Below, in pieces: positions 23,260 to 34,373 of a stretch of DNA of 64,000 bases (position 1 is the stretch's first letter; each line of letters starts with the position of its first letter). Source of the DNA: Trema orientale (Eukaryota > Streptophyta > Magnoliopsida > Rosales > Cannabaceae); assembly GCA_002914845.1 (NCBI GenBank), contig JXTC01000014.1, positions 534,185 to 598,184 on the forward strand, written 5' to 3'. The translations under genes and the position numbers were made by a program. The notes beneath the pieces were generated by a model. That model did not search any database. It saw only the letters and a list, made by a program, of their open reading frames with translations, and was not told the DNA's origin.

Positions 23260-23348
23260 TGGTGCCTTTTGGCGCATAAAGTGGCGTTGCTCTAATGGTT
23301 TGAGGATACGGGAAGTGGGGAAATTTGGGTGGGACCTGCTAACTCGCC

Positions 23349-23359
23349 AAGGTGGAGAT
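23349..23359 (+). promoter_or_regulatory. polypurine tract
   Basis: AAGGTGGAGAT directly precedes the 3' LTR, the usual position and sequence type for plus-strand priming in plant copia elements. Confidence 0.9.
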
Positions 23360-23748
23360 TGTTAGAATTTTGGTTTGTTAGCTTTTGTAATAGTTTTGTA
23401 CTTTGTCCCACATCGCTTGTGTATAAATATTTGGGGTCTGCTGTTGACTATAAATAAAGCCTTCTGTAATTGGTTTTAATCATCCAAAAATTAGTTTCCC
23501 TATTGGTGAGGACCTTTATTCCTAAGGACCTCCATAGTTTTGTTTTTGCCCCTTTTCTTATTTATTTCTGGGTTTTTGCATTATAGCCTAAATTTTGTAT
23601 TTCCTCTTTTTTGAAATTAGTGAACTGGTCAGCAACGTTCCGAGGACGTAAGTAATTTGCCGAACCTCGCTAAATTTTGTGTTCTGCTTTATTTTTGTAT
23701 TTAGTATTTTCTGCGCATTTTCTGCTTTTGTGCTTCCGTTGCACAACA
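23360..23748 (+). repeat. 3' LTR of the copia element
   Basis: 389 bp from TGTTAGAATTTTGG to TGCACAACA, followed by the TGTAT duplication. TATA-like sequence at 23449-23458. Lacks a 75-bp internal segment of the 5' LTR. Confidence 0.95.
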
Positions 23749-24314
23749 TGTATGTGATTATCCGCCATTTGAAGAGATTAGTATATATGGGTATCTCAAA
23801 ACTACTGAGCGTCAAATCCTTTGCCAAAGGCTATGTTTGAAGATTGGATCGCAAAACAAGACCCTGATAGGGTGGCAAACGACATTGCCAATTTGCCATG
23901 TCAACAAACTGATTGTGAATGAATTTGTGGCTGCAGGAATCTTCAAGAAGCCTGGCCTGATAGGCTTCTGCTTTGGTGGTGGCATAGTGATCGAGGTGCT
24001 GGCGCGAGATCAGGGCGCTTATTTTGGTGTTGGAGTCTCCTTTTATGGCACGAGGAATTACCCTTCTCTAGCTTCTAACGTGAAGGCTCCTGTGCTGTTT
24101 ATATCAGGGGACAATGATCCACTTTGCCCAGTTAGTTTGCTGAAGAATGTCGAGAAGAGAATATAGGTAGAGGATCTAAGGTGTAATTTTCGGGGGGAGA
24201 GGTCATGGCTTTGCACGCCGCCCAGAATCTCCTGAAGAAGATGCAGGTGCATAGCAGGCTTTCATCATGGCTAGAGATTGGCTCTATGATGGTTTGGTGG
24301 CAACGAAGAGCTAA

Positions 24315-25527
24315 ACGGTACAACAGTCCTGTATATTCATAACATAGGTTGATTTTAGTAGTCAAATTGTCTAGAAAATGCTAGGCTTTTCACAAAACTG
24401 ATTATATTTAATATAATTGTTGTCGCAATTATATTTAATATAATTGGGGGAGTCTGAACTTAATATTTGTTGTCGCTTCTGTTTTATATTAGTTTTACTT
24501 GTGGTTAAACTTACCAATGGTTTCAAAGTCAGTGTGAAACTATAGGAAATAAGTTGAAATTGGTACTAATTGAATTCCTCCATGAAAGAACAATTTGACT
24601 ATTCCTTTTAATTTTAGTTTGAACGACTGAGTCGACATAATAAATGTTTCGTCAACTTCTAATTGTTCATCTTGTATGTTTAATATAAATTTGACATGGA
24701 AGTTACTACATTTGTAAGAAGTTTGGTAAATTCCGGTGCATATTGTATACCTTAATTATTAATTAACGCATAGAATGGAAGCTTCTAAAATTGTATAAAA
24801 CAGTTTTCTCAACACTAGTTTGGCAGCCTGGCAGGGTTGGCAACTCTGGAACCTAAAACACTTCAGGCCAAGGTCCTGTCTCCAGAATGTATTTTCAAAT
24901 TGAGATGTTTTCACAATTCCTAAAAACAGGGATGTATTTGGCATAAAAGCACATTTTGGTCATTAGGAGAGATTAGATGGAATGCTACCCATAATTTTAC
25001 AATTTTGAAAAGATAATAGATGGAAGCTTTAGAAAAGATGTAGGAATATAAATCATTTTTCCACTTTTGTACAGCATATGTGGCACACGTGATGTTTTTT
25101 CCTTAGTAATTTACCAGAAGTAGAGTTTCTAAGAACACAAGTGAATAATTCAAGGATTATGAACGATACGCATTGAAATATATGGACTAGAGAGAGAGAG
25201 AGAGATAGAGACAGAGAGAGTAAAACTCAGGGTACTGGTTCCGTTTTCTATTTATTGTTTCCAATATCTACTTTCTATTACAATTTGAGAAAGGAAAACA
25301 CATATCCTAATCCTGAAACTCCCCACAAACTTCTGACTTTATCTCCCCTGCAATTGAAATAAGCTATGAAATTACAATTAAAGTCCTATATTGTTAAACC
25401 CCAACCCAAGTTCATCTTGCCTCATGTGTAGACAAATTATTATAACACAATCCAAACCTCGAATCAAGGCCTCCATAAACAAAACTGCAGACAGCTAATT
25501 AATTCCTTCAAGAGCAAGGCATCCTTC
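24315..25527. other. intergenic DNA with GA microsatellite
   Basis: A short duplicated TATATTTAATATAATTG word lies at 24405-24445. An AG/GATA-like microsatellite lies at 25189-25220. 25230-25527 is probably the 3' untranslated region of the minus-strand kinase. No other gene seen. Confidence 0.5.
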
Positions 25528-28040
25528 TCAGCTTTGTCTCCCGCCAAAGTACTGCAAGAAATTCAAGGCCTCAACTCTCGGCTCACCTAAAGGCACTCGA
25601 CCTTCCAACATGGCCACCACGTTATCCATGGTAGGCCTCAAGATTGGTACAATGTGTATGCAACATAGGGCTATCCGTATAATTTTTTCAATATCCTCAA
25701 AACTCACTCGGCCCTCCAATCTCGGATCTGCTAGCTCCAAGTACCTTTTCTGCTTATGCATTTCAAGTGCTAACGAAGGGAAATATGTCAGTCGCTCCAA
25801 GCTGCAAGAAGAAGAGAATGATAAGCCGTCTTCTTCAGTGCCCTCATTTTCAGTGCTGCAGCTTCGTGCAAGTAACGAACAGTTTCTTTGTCCACTCACA
25901 ATTTCAAGTACTACCATTCCAAAACTGTATACATCAGTTTTGTCAGTGATACCGGAGCTAGTGAGCCACTCAGGGGCAAGATAGCCTCGAGTTCCTGTCA
26001 AAACTGTGAATAGTTTGGAGTTTTTGTGGTCTAGAAGCTTTGAGAGGCCGAAATCGGAGACTTTCACTTGGAGACTGTCGTTCAAGAGGATGTTCTCTGG
26101 TTTGATGTCGCAATGGATGATCTTTTGATGGCAGCCGCTGTGTAAGTAAGCGAGCGCTCTCGCTGTTCCATAAATGATCTTGAATCTTTCTCGCCATTCC
26201 AAAACAGTTTCTTTACCAAAAAGAATACGCTCCAGTGAACCTTTGTTCATGAATTCGTAAACTAGAAAGTGCTGCCTTTCTCGAATGCAAAAGCATTTCA
26301 ATCTAACTAGATTGGCATGGCGGATACTCCCAATGGTAGCGATCTCAGTGAAAAATTCCTTCTTTCCTTGGACACCGGAATTGGTAATCTTCTTTACCGC
26401 TACAACAGTTTCTTTATCTGCCATAGTACCTTTGTAAACAGTGCCAAAGCCACCACTACCGATCTGAGTACTGAAATTCTCAGTCGCCGCAACAAGTTGC
26501 TCGTACTCATATCTTGAAGGTAATCCTGGGAAAGACCCGGGAGCTGTTGATGAAGATGAGTTCCAACGCTGTAAACTCATAGCTACTTTCTCACAAGTCC
26601 TTTTTCTGCGCAACCACAAAACAACCATTACTAGAACAAGAATCACCATTCCGAATCCTAACATGGGTACTAACACACAACCAGCTATTGGGAAATCCCG
26701 TTTCTTGTTCTCAGTAATGTTTCTAGGAAACGGTACTGGAAAAACCTTTACATACCCAGATTGATCTGACTCTGGATCTTTGACAAAATATGATGGAACC
26801 AAGATAGTTCTCACGAAGATAACAAGAACCAGACGGATTCTGGTAAAAAAGGCCCAAACAAGAACCAACTTTTCGAGCATAGATCTTGACAAATAGATAA
26901 ACTGATACTACGGTTCACAGGCCTAACAAAAGCATTAGCAAAATAATCCACAATATTGCCCAGTTTCAGATAGGTAGGAACTTTAGATTCTAATTCTCTA
27001 CCACCACCACCACTAGCACTACATCCAGTCGACAGAGAAAATGAATTACCATCAACCAAACAGCCACTCTTACCAGTAGTCTCAAGTCTGAAATGCTGTG
27101 GACATGTACAGATAGTTTCACGAGCTGAGTTTTCCTTTTCCATACATACACCTAACTTCCCGCAAATGTACGGAATTCGACAAAACTCAACTGGCCTTAC
27201 CAATTCTTGGACCCAATCAAGGCCGTTGATCAAGCTCAAGCTTCTAATCATAAACCTCCCATCATATCCCAGATGGGCAATCCTGAAACTCGAAGCCCGC
27301 AATACAATTCTCATAACAATAACCAATGATGAATCTTTGTCTTCACCATAAAGATATAAACCGGTACTATTCATCTCCATGAACGACACCGGCTTGTACC
27401 TGTTCGAGTCCACGATAGAGTTCGGGTCCATCGAGAGTGTCCAATAAGTCTGTCCGTACCACTGCGAAACCAAGTCCTCGCCGGTAAGAGTCAAACGGTA
27501 ATCACCCGCCGAGAAGTCATCGGCGGAGGCGGCGCCGGCCAACGATTTCCCCACCGGTAAGCGTTGGCCAGTGACGATGGTATCCGTCGGATGATCGAAA
27601 CTCTGCCATAAAAACTCGCTCCTCGGACCAACCAGGACGAGGTTCCCGGTCTCCAGGAGCTGCATGGCAGAAACCGGAGAGGTCAACGGTGGCGTTGACC
27701 AAATGGGCTTGTCGGCTTCCTCGGCGAGAGTCAGGCCTTGAACAGAGAGACTCAAAACGGCGGCGTTCGAGACGGGAGTTTGGCGGTTGGCAGACCAGAT
27801 GACGGTATCGGTGGGGACATGGACGATGGAGAAGTAGAAGCCTGTGACCACCATGAATGGTTTGAGGGCCGCTCCGAAAGTAGAGTTCGGAGAGTAGAAG
27901 AAAGCCCCGTCGTTGTCGATGAACTGGGTTTGGCTCGCCGTGAAGTTCGGATGGATAGAGTGGATTTGAGTGGGTTCTGAAACCGCCAAAAATGGAGAAA
28001 GAGCCAAATACAATAATGAGATGCCGAAAAACAAATCCAT
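25528..28040 (-). CDS. G-type lectin S-receptor-like serine/threonine-protein kinase, frame broken twice in the assembly
   Basis: An intronless single-pass receptor kinase of about 830 codons, resembling the Arabidopsis At5g35370 group. Part one (28040-26811) has a signal peptide (MDLFFGISLLYLALSPFLAVS), a bulb-lectin domain (FDHPTDTIVTGQRLP, VIWSANRQTPVSN), a Cys-rich EGF-like region (CGKLGVC...CTCPQHF) and the start of a PAN-type domain (CQDLCSK). Part two (26892-25528) has a juxtamembrane linker, a transmembrane helix (residues 68-94) and the kinase: glycine loop GSGGFGTVYKG 145-155, Lys167, HCDIKPEN 260-267, DFG 280-282, APEW 306-309. HCD instead of HRD makes it non-RD. Two apparent one-base insertions, at the CC of 26865-26866 and the A-run 26785-26788, disconnect the halves within the PAN domain. 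All else is intact, so sequencing error or a very young lesion are both possible. Role: plasma-membrane signalling, ligand unknown. Confidence 0.93.
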
Positions 28041-28129
28041 GTAAAAAAGGTTCCAATCTTACGGTCTAGAAATGGCGATTGGAAATGGGAAATGAATGTT
28101 GTTGAGTATAGTTTCTTTTTTTCCGAGTA

Positions 28130-28165
28130 CTTGTACTATATATATATATATGTATATATGGTATG
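28130..28165 (-). promoter_or_regulatory. TATA-rich candidate core promoter of the kinase
   Basis: A (TA)n stretch about 95-120 bases upstream of the start codon on the minus strand. Position is suitable for a TATA element, but the sequence is a simple repeat, so this is weak. Confidence 0.3.
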
Positions 28166-29476
28166 GATATTCATGTGCTCATATACTGAGGCATTAGTTA
28201 TCGTTGCCATGTGGAGTCGGATGGTTTAGGAGTATTGACTATTGACTATACGTTTTCAAACTTGGACTTGGGACACTTGGGATGGGACCCTTGCCTAGGA
28301 AAAAAGGGCAAAGAAGTGGACTTTGACAAAAGTGAAATCATGTATTGACGAAGAAAAAAGTCCCTTTTATTCCGAGTCGTAAGCCTAAACCGAGCCGAGC
28401 CATGTGACTAAATATCAGCATTATTTTATCCCAAGTCATAAGTCTAATTCGAGCTGAACCATGTGGTGTTGAATATCAATATCTTACCTTTGAGTGTGTA
28501 TCTTAATAAATGTTACATTGTCTAATAAGTAGAGGATAAAAATGGGTCATAAAATTTCCACTTTCGGGATTAATGGTAGTTCTCATTGACCAAGAACCAT
28601 AAGTTTATGACTATGTGACATGCCGCTTGTTGGTCCCTTTAGGCATTCAAGAAAAATCGTACTTTAACTCCCCAATTAATGCAGTTTTCTTGGTGGTGCA
28701 CTTTGATATGGTTCAACTAATACTTCGAGGCATTGCATGAGGCGTTAGTTTCACATGAGGTTTTAGTTTTTTATAAAGTAATTATAATAAATTGATTGAA
28801 TCTCACTTAAGGTTTCACTTAAAAACTAACACCTAGTTGCTTTTGAGTACCTTAAAGTGCTCCAGAGCTTTAGTTCTCCAATTGCAGAGTATGGCTTGAT
28901 ATGTAGTTCGAGAAAAATTTTATATACTTCAAACCACAACGTGATATACGTTGAACAATTTTTAAGTTTTTACATTTAATATTTATGTTTCTTTTGATTT
29001 ACAACATTTATATTTGGTGTAATGTATTCTTTAATTATTAGATGTAATAGTTTTTATGTCTTAAAAATAAATTAATTAGAAGAAAAAATAGACGAAAGTT
29101 TTAATTGGTCAAATTTGTTAAGTCTATGTCAATGCTTATTTTCCAAACCGCACCACATAACAAACATAAATGAGATTTAGTTTAATTTTTAGAATAATGC
29201 TAGATATCCCAATTATTTTATCAAATTTTTAATATAAACATGTGAGGAATGTGAACTGACATCGTTCAATTGGTGTATAAGAATTAGTCACAAATAAATT
29301 AAGCACCATTTAATAATTGAATGGTGACGATTCATACCACAATGTTAATATTAAAAATTTAGTAAAGTTGTTTTAATAAATCATTTCAAATGACAGAGCT
29401 TGAAAATTGACAAATCGGATAAGCTACACTATGAACAACCATAAATACTTTATTCATTGTCATTAGCCAAAAGGGT
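28166..29476. other. intergenic DNA upstream of the kinase
   Basis: No ORF or RNA recognised. Contains a repeated phrase around CCGAGTCGTAAGCCTAAACCGAGC (28374) and CCAAGTCATAAGTCTAATTCGAGC (28431), two imperfect 60-bp direct copies. Confidence 0.5.
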
Positions 29477-29990
29477 TTTTGGTATGTTTGGTCCCTATAT
29501 TATTTACAAATTAGCAAAATAATCCCTAAGTTAATTTTTTTTGGCAATTAAGTCCTTAAGTTTTAAAAACTTTGGCAATTAATTAAGACTTTTTTGTTCG
29601 ATGATATTAAAATTTTCATGAAATTGAACATGTTTAAGTGAAATAAATTGGTATTTCACTAACATTAATTAGCTTGGACGGAAATAGAAAAAAAATTTAA
29701 AGAAATTTTAAATTTTTGAGAATTTCTATTTTTTTAATTTTTTTACATTATGTTGTTAATTCTTAGTTATTTTCCTTCTAATTCTAACTAATGTTAGTAA
29801 AATAATGATTTTGACATTTAAAAACCTTGTATGTGACTTGAAAAGGCTTAATTTCATCTAATATTTTAACAATTACTCACGAAAAGGACTTAATTATCAA
29901 ATTTTTTAAAATTTATGGACTTAATTGCCAAAAATAATAACTCATAGACCATTTTGCCAATCATAAGAAACATAAGGGGCAAGGGGCAGT
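29477..29990. mobile_element. foldback element, about 510 bp
   Basis: 29480-29590 (ACAAATTAGCAAAATAATCC, TTTGGCAATTAAGTCCTTAA) is matched in inverse orientation by 29880-29990. Further inverted similarity surrounds an AT-rich centre near 29730. No ORF and no clear target duplication. Confidence 0.7.
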
Positions 29991-31172
29991 CATGCCAAAA
30001 ACTCTAGACAAAACTATCGAAAACAAGTGACTTGCCCGCTAAAAGTTGAGAATTTGAAGCCAGAACATAGAGATTCCCCCTTGTTTTCTATCGTGTCTTA
30101 AACGAATTATGTCTTAAAGAAAGTTTATTTGAATAATGCTAGTTAACTGGCCATAAATGGTAAAGAAAATTGAAGTCTATAAGTGAAAAAATGCTAGGGG
30201 ACACACATGTTTGTTTTTGATGGGCACAAATACGAAAACTCAGTTTTATATTCTTATATTTAACCTTTAAAATCTTTTCTATATAGCTCGTATATTATCT
30301 AAGTTACCATTCATACACCATTTCAAGCATGATTTGAACCGATATCAGACGCTGTTTTAACACTTACTAGAAATTTATGGAACACCAGTTGAAACATTCA
30401 ATTACCATGTGAAGCTATCAGCCACAATCTCAAGTAAAGAGACTTTTATTTCATTATGGGTGATTTGGACAATATACAAGTTAAAAATACTTTTAAAAAT
30501 CTATTAAAAATCAATTCCAATCCAAATAGATAAATAATTAAACTAGAGAGCTAGTGGTTACTTAAATATCGAGATCATTGGTAATACTGAAAACAAGGAT
30601 GTATGTTACCACACAATAGTCTGACACAAAAAATAGAACGATTATGTGCAAAAAACCAAGCATTAGGTCAAACGCGAGATGACTTGTTTGCAGTTGAGTC
30701 AAAATTAAGCTGAGCAACATGATATGAACTTGTAATTAACATGATTAAGAAACCAATTTTTTTTTTTTAAAGGATCAATTTAAAAAGGACAAAACTTTAA
30801 GCTCTGACTGAAAACATGGATAAACATGTATGCATGATCGTACAAGTAGATAATTACGTTGTATAAAAAAATGAACATAATCACTGTCTTGCAACTACTA
30901 TCCGTCCATTGTGTAAATGTCATGCAAAAATGGTGACTCATACGATGGTATCACGGAATAGTAGAAGTCAGCAAATATGCTTCCTAAATTTGGATACTTC
31001 GGGAGGTTGGATTTTTATCAGCTTCTTGATCATATTATTGTTAAGAGAAGTCAACAATGTTTCTGTAAATTTTAGCACTAGCATGGACAGTCTGGAGGGC
31101 TCAGAATAAATTACAAGCTTCACAGACATGCTTAGAAGGGATCCTCAATACTTATCCCTTTGAGATGAAAAT
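29991..31172. other. intergenic DNA, nothing recognised
   Basis: No convincing gene. The 66-codon plus frame at 30909 has no recognisable domain. Confidence 0.5.
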
Positions 31173-32414
31173 CATGGTTTATATCACATGCAGTTCCCAA
31201 CCTTTTCTTCCAGTATTAATTAGGTCCCTAATTTTTTTTTTTCAGTAATTTTTAGATCCCAACATTATATATTCGTACCACTTTAGTCCATTTTTTTACT
31301 TTTTCATCTAATTTAACCGTTATTTAACAGTTTTAATATCACTTGGATCCTCAAGTTTTACACAATGTATCACTTAGGTCTCTATTCTTTATTTTGTAGC
31401 TTTTGACTTCTCAAATTTTTATTTTTATAACACTGAGATCTTTTTGGATTAATTTTGAGTTAAAATTCTACTCCAATCAAATTTTATTAAATAAATTAAT
31501 GAAAACTACTAATGGAATGTTCAATACCAATAAGGTATTTTTCGAAAAAGATAAATTAAACAATAATATTATTTTTAGTTAATTCTTACTACAACAATAT
31601 TGTACAATTTAATTGTGAATTCTTACTAATGGTGGTAGAGTTCATTTTCTTTAATTCCATAAATTCATCAACTTTTTTTTTCTTTTAGTTAAAACTCATA
31701 AATAATAAAAGAAGTTTAAAAACCTCTTAAATAAAATTAGACATTAATTTATAGAAAATCATGGGTTTTAATAATAATAATAGTTAATAACACAAAAATT
31801 AGTACTTATGAATATATACTGATCGAGTACATATATGGATATAACAAGAAAAAAATGTCCTATTTTATGTTGATTTCTTGTTAATGGTCTTGAAATTCGT
31901 TTTTTTCTTCTTTTTTTTTTTTTTTTTTGCAATTTTATGAACTTACAATCATTTAAAAATAGTCTAAAAGCCTCTCAACAGACAAATGGACATTGATTTA
32001 TACAAATAATATGAGTTTTGATATGTGTAATTTAGTATATATTTCAATGGGTATCTAGCTGAGTCACTTTGGTGTTACTTTTGAATTTGGTGGTTTTTAA
32101 TAATTTAGTTAGTATATTTTAATTAGAATTGGATTTTAACTCAAAAGAACCTAATGTTATAAAAAATGAAAGTTTAAGGAGTCAAAAGCTACAAAATAAA
32201 GAATAGAGGCCTAAGTGATACGTTGTGTAAAGATTGAGGACCCAAGTCATGATATTAAAACTATTAGATAAAGGCTGAATTGGACGAAAAAGTGAAAAAT
32301 GGATTAAAATAATACGAATGTGTAAAGTTGGGAATCTAAAAACTGCCAAAAGAAATGTTGGGGACCTAATTAATACTTCAGAGAAAGATTGGGGACTACA
32401 AGTGATATAAACCC
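31173..32414. mobile_element. long-TIR foldback element, 1.24 kb
   Basis: About 320-bp arms, 31173-31500 and about 32085-32414, are inverted copies. Shared landmarks are GGTTTATATCAC, AGTATTAATTAGGTCCC, TTTAGTCCATTTTT, CACTTAGG and TTTATTTTGTAGCTTTTGAC. A 7-bp TGAAAAT occurs on both sides (31166-31172, 32415-32421) as a candidate target duplication. The centre holds two diverged direct copies of a segment with AAAGCCTC/AAACCTCT..ACATTAATTTATA (31650-31800 and 31880-32040). No transposase, so non-autonomous. Confidence 0.8.
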
Positions 32415-32672
32415 TGAAAATTACTAAGCAAAATAGAAGAATACCCACTACAGGAAATAGATCATATTGCAACATATTTCTACCCTTAGGCTCCACCTTC
32501 TAGAGGTAATTGTAGGAAAGACTATGAAAAAATGGTAATCGGTAGTATTTTTAGTATTTCACAAATATTTATCAGTAGATTTTCGACAAAATAACTTAGC
32601 GAAAAACATAACTAAGAGCATGATAAATCCCATAACATCATATTAGAATCATGTATAGAAAATCATACCACT

Positions 32673-34373
32673 TGTAGACGCTAGATAAACAAGTGTATGA
32701 CTCCACCCCCTATGATCTTTCAGACTATTTTTATATAAAGTCACACAAGAGTATAGTTTCCTAATGTTACACAAAAAAAGATCAAGTTAGTGACTATACT
32801 TAAATACTTCAAAGAAATCAAAAAACATAGAATTGGTTGTTCACTTATTTTTAGAATTTCTCTCTCTAGAAAATTGACAGAATTTCTCGGTAATTTCTGT
32901 CTCTATTTTGAGGTGTCTAGAGTCTTTTTATATAAGAAAAAGGGAATAAAGCACAAATAGGCAAGCACTATTAGGTGCCACATGCCACAATTATTGTGAC
33001 TGTAGGTGTGTGGGTATCAATCACTGGCTAATTTAGACCAGTGACAGTAAATTCCAATTATGGGAATTTCCTGTTACACGTTTCCACCTCTTGTAATAGT
33101 CAACTATGTACCATTGCCTTATTTGTTTTGGTAACTAGTTAAATATTACTTTATCAGATTTTTTCTTGATTTGTTCATATCCAATTAACCATAATTGGAA
33201 CAACTATCCATAGTTGGGGTAGCTATCCAATATGTCTAGGTTAATTGAACCAAATCAATAATAGGAATTACTATCAAATTTTTTAACTAGAAACTAGAAA
33301 ATTCCAAATATTGAATTTTGTGTTCAGACTTGTCAGTTTATCTACTAATTTCTAAAACTAAAACAAGGTATCTAGCATAAGTTGTGCTAAACATCATTGC
33401 CCATTTACTGGCCAAGCATGTAGTACATAGTGCAATCTAACTTTATATTCTAATTTAATTTAGTTAAATCGGTCCACTCCAATAAATAGTGTAATCACTG
33501 ATACAAGTTAGCCCATGGATTTTATGGGACATGAACAGTTGGCTCTAAATAATTTACGGGGTTGTTATTTATTTAATTTCATAGTTGATTTCACTAAAAG
33601 ACTGAAATTGCATTTCAATTGTCCATGACTATTCTTCATGCCACAATAATTGTTTGCTAATAACCCCTTTGTATAACATCATAAAAATATAATCATATGT
33701 TTCTATGTTTTTACTGATTTCTCTTATGATCCTCAATCAACATATTACTGAGTATACCAGTGTTGACACGCTTAGGCCTAAGACTTATGATCAAATACCG
33801 AAATTCACCAAGAGATGTTATTACACCGAAGTATATATTGTTAATTATAATCATATAATTCAATAAATATGTAACCAAATAGCATAGAACATTGACCTCG
33901 ATTGATCTCACTTGTTTCTAATTCAAATAAAGCCATACTTAAGAATACAAAATCACAACCAACTTAAGATTAATAGTAAAGTTAATCAGTACCTATGAAA
34001 TTCTTTTCTATTGATATTCGTCAAATGAATCTCATTTATCATCCACTTCAGTGCAAGTCTCATTACACCGGCTCACTTTAGTTAATCAAGACAAGTCAAA
34101 CTTTTCCAAAGTCTGCTACGCTATAAATAAAGTGTCCAACCTTACTTATATTACTGCAAATCATCATTAATTAATTGTAAATAATTATGTATCCATATAT
34201 TCTTTGAATCTATATTGTAATTACAAAGATTCGTATTTATACAATTAAACAGAACTTTATTCAAATATCATTATACATAAATAATTACTAAATAATACTT
34301 TATTTTATTGATATCAATTTTTTTTAACACAAAAGTCAACTGCTTTCATGAGCTTTTCACACCAATTCCAACA
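32673..34373 (-). mobile_element. LTR of a retrotransposon, minus orientation
   Basis: On the minus strand the block starts TGTTGGAATTGG (34373) and ends CGTCTACA (32673), followed after two bases by TGGTAT, the first half of a tRNA-Met-type PBS. A TATATAAA lies at 32934-32927, about 250 bases before the LTR end. The internal region is cut off by the foldback element, and no gag is seen. About 1.7 kb long. Class likely copia by overall wording, not proven. Confidence 0.55.

Larger units (their letters stand above)
18729..23748 (+). mobile_element. Ty1/copia LTR retrotransposon, full-length but inactive
   Basis: A 5,020-bp element with two LTRs (TG...CA), a 12-base tRNA-iMet-type PBS, a purine-rich PPT, and gag-PR-IN-RT-RNaseH in copia order. 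The 5-bp target duplication TGTAT is perfect (18724-18728 and 23749-23753). The polyprotein carries at least six in-frame stops and three frameshifts. By eye about 29 differences separate the LTRs over about 385 aligned bases, most of them transitions, so it is an old insertion. Domain order and protein wording are Tnt1/Tork-like. Host locus: the DLH pseudogene, same strand. Confidence 0.95.
18480..24314 (+). pseudogene. dienelactone hydrolase-family (carboxymethylenebutenolidase-like) pseudogene split by a copia element
   Basis: The 5' fragment at 18480-18675 encodes VEDSLDDEACELVNGIELSIGEDVDAYLF, then after a one-base frameshift (extra T near 18566) VKNNHGTGILLLSDVFGFEDS. The 3' fragment from 23820 encodes MFEDWIAKQDPDRVAND, shifts frame, then gives EFVAAGIFKKPGLIGFCFGGG...SFYGT...VLFISGDNDPL. 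A broken tail has RGHGFA and ARDWLYDGLV, with two more indels and a TAG, ending at 24314. The family folds as an alpha/beta hydrolase with a Cys-Asp-His triad; the nucleophile context GFCFGG, the Asp in SGDNDP and the His in GHGF are all still visible. Plant homologues are predicted plastid or cytosolic. The region between CNG and the 3' fragment is degraded and holds a 5.0-kb copia insertion, probably in an intron. With at least four frame lesions it cannot make a full protein. Confidence 0.88.

Noticed and set aside
18729-23748. Recently active retrotransposon
   Set aside because: Despite complete structure, multiple stops, frameshifts and clear LTR divergence rule out activity of this copy.
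25610-25984. 124-codon plus frame antisense to the kinase domain
   Set aside because: Explained as antisense shadow of a conserved kinase; no recognisable domain.
27517-28056. 179-codon minus frame and several plus frames over the lectin-kinase gene
   Set aside because: They are other-frame readings of the receptor-kinase coding sequence and have no domain of their own.
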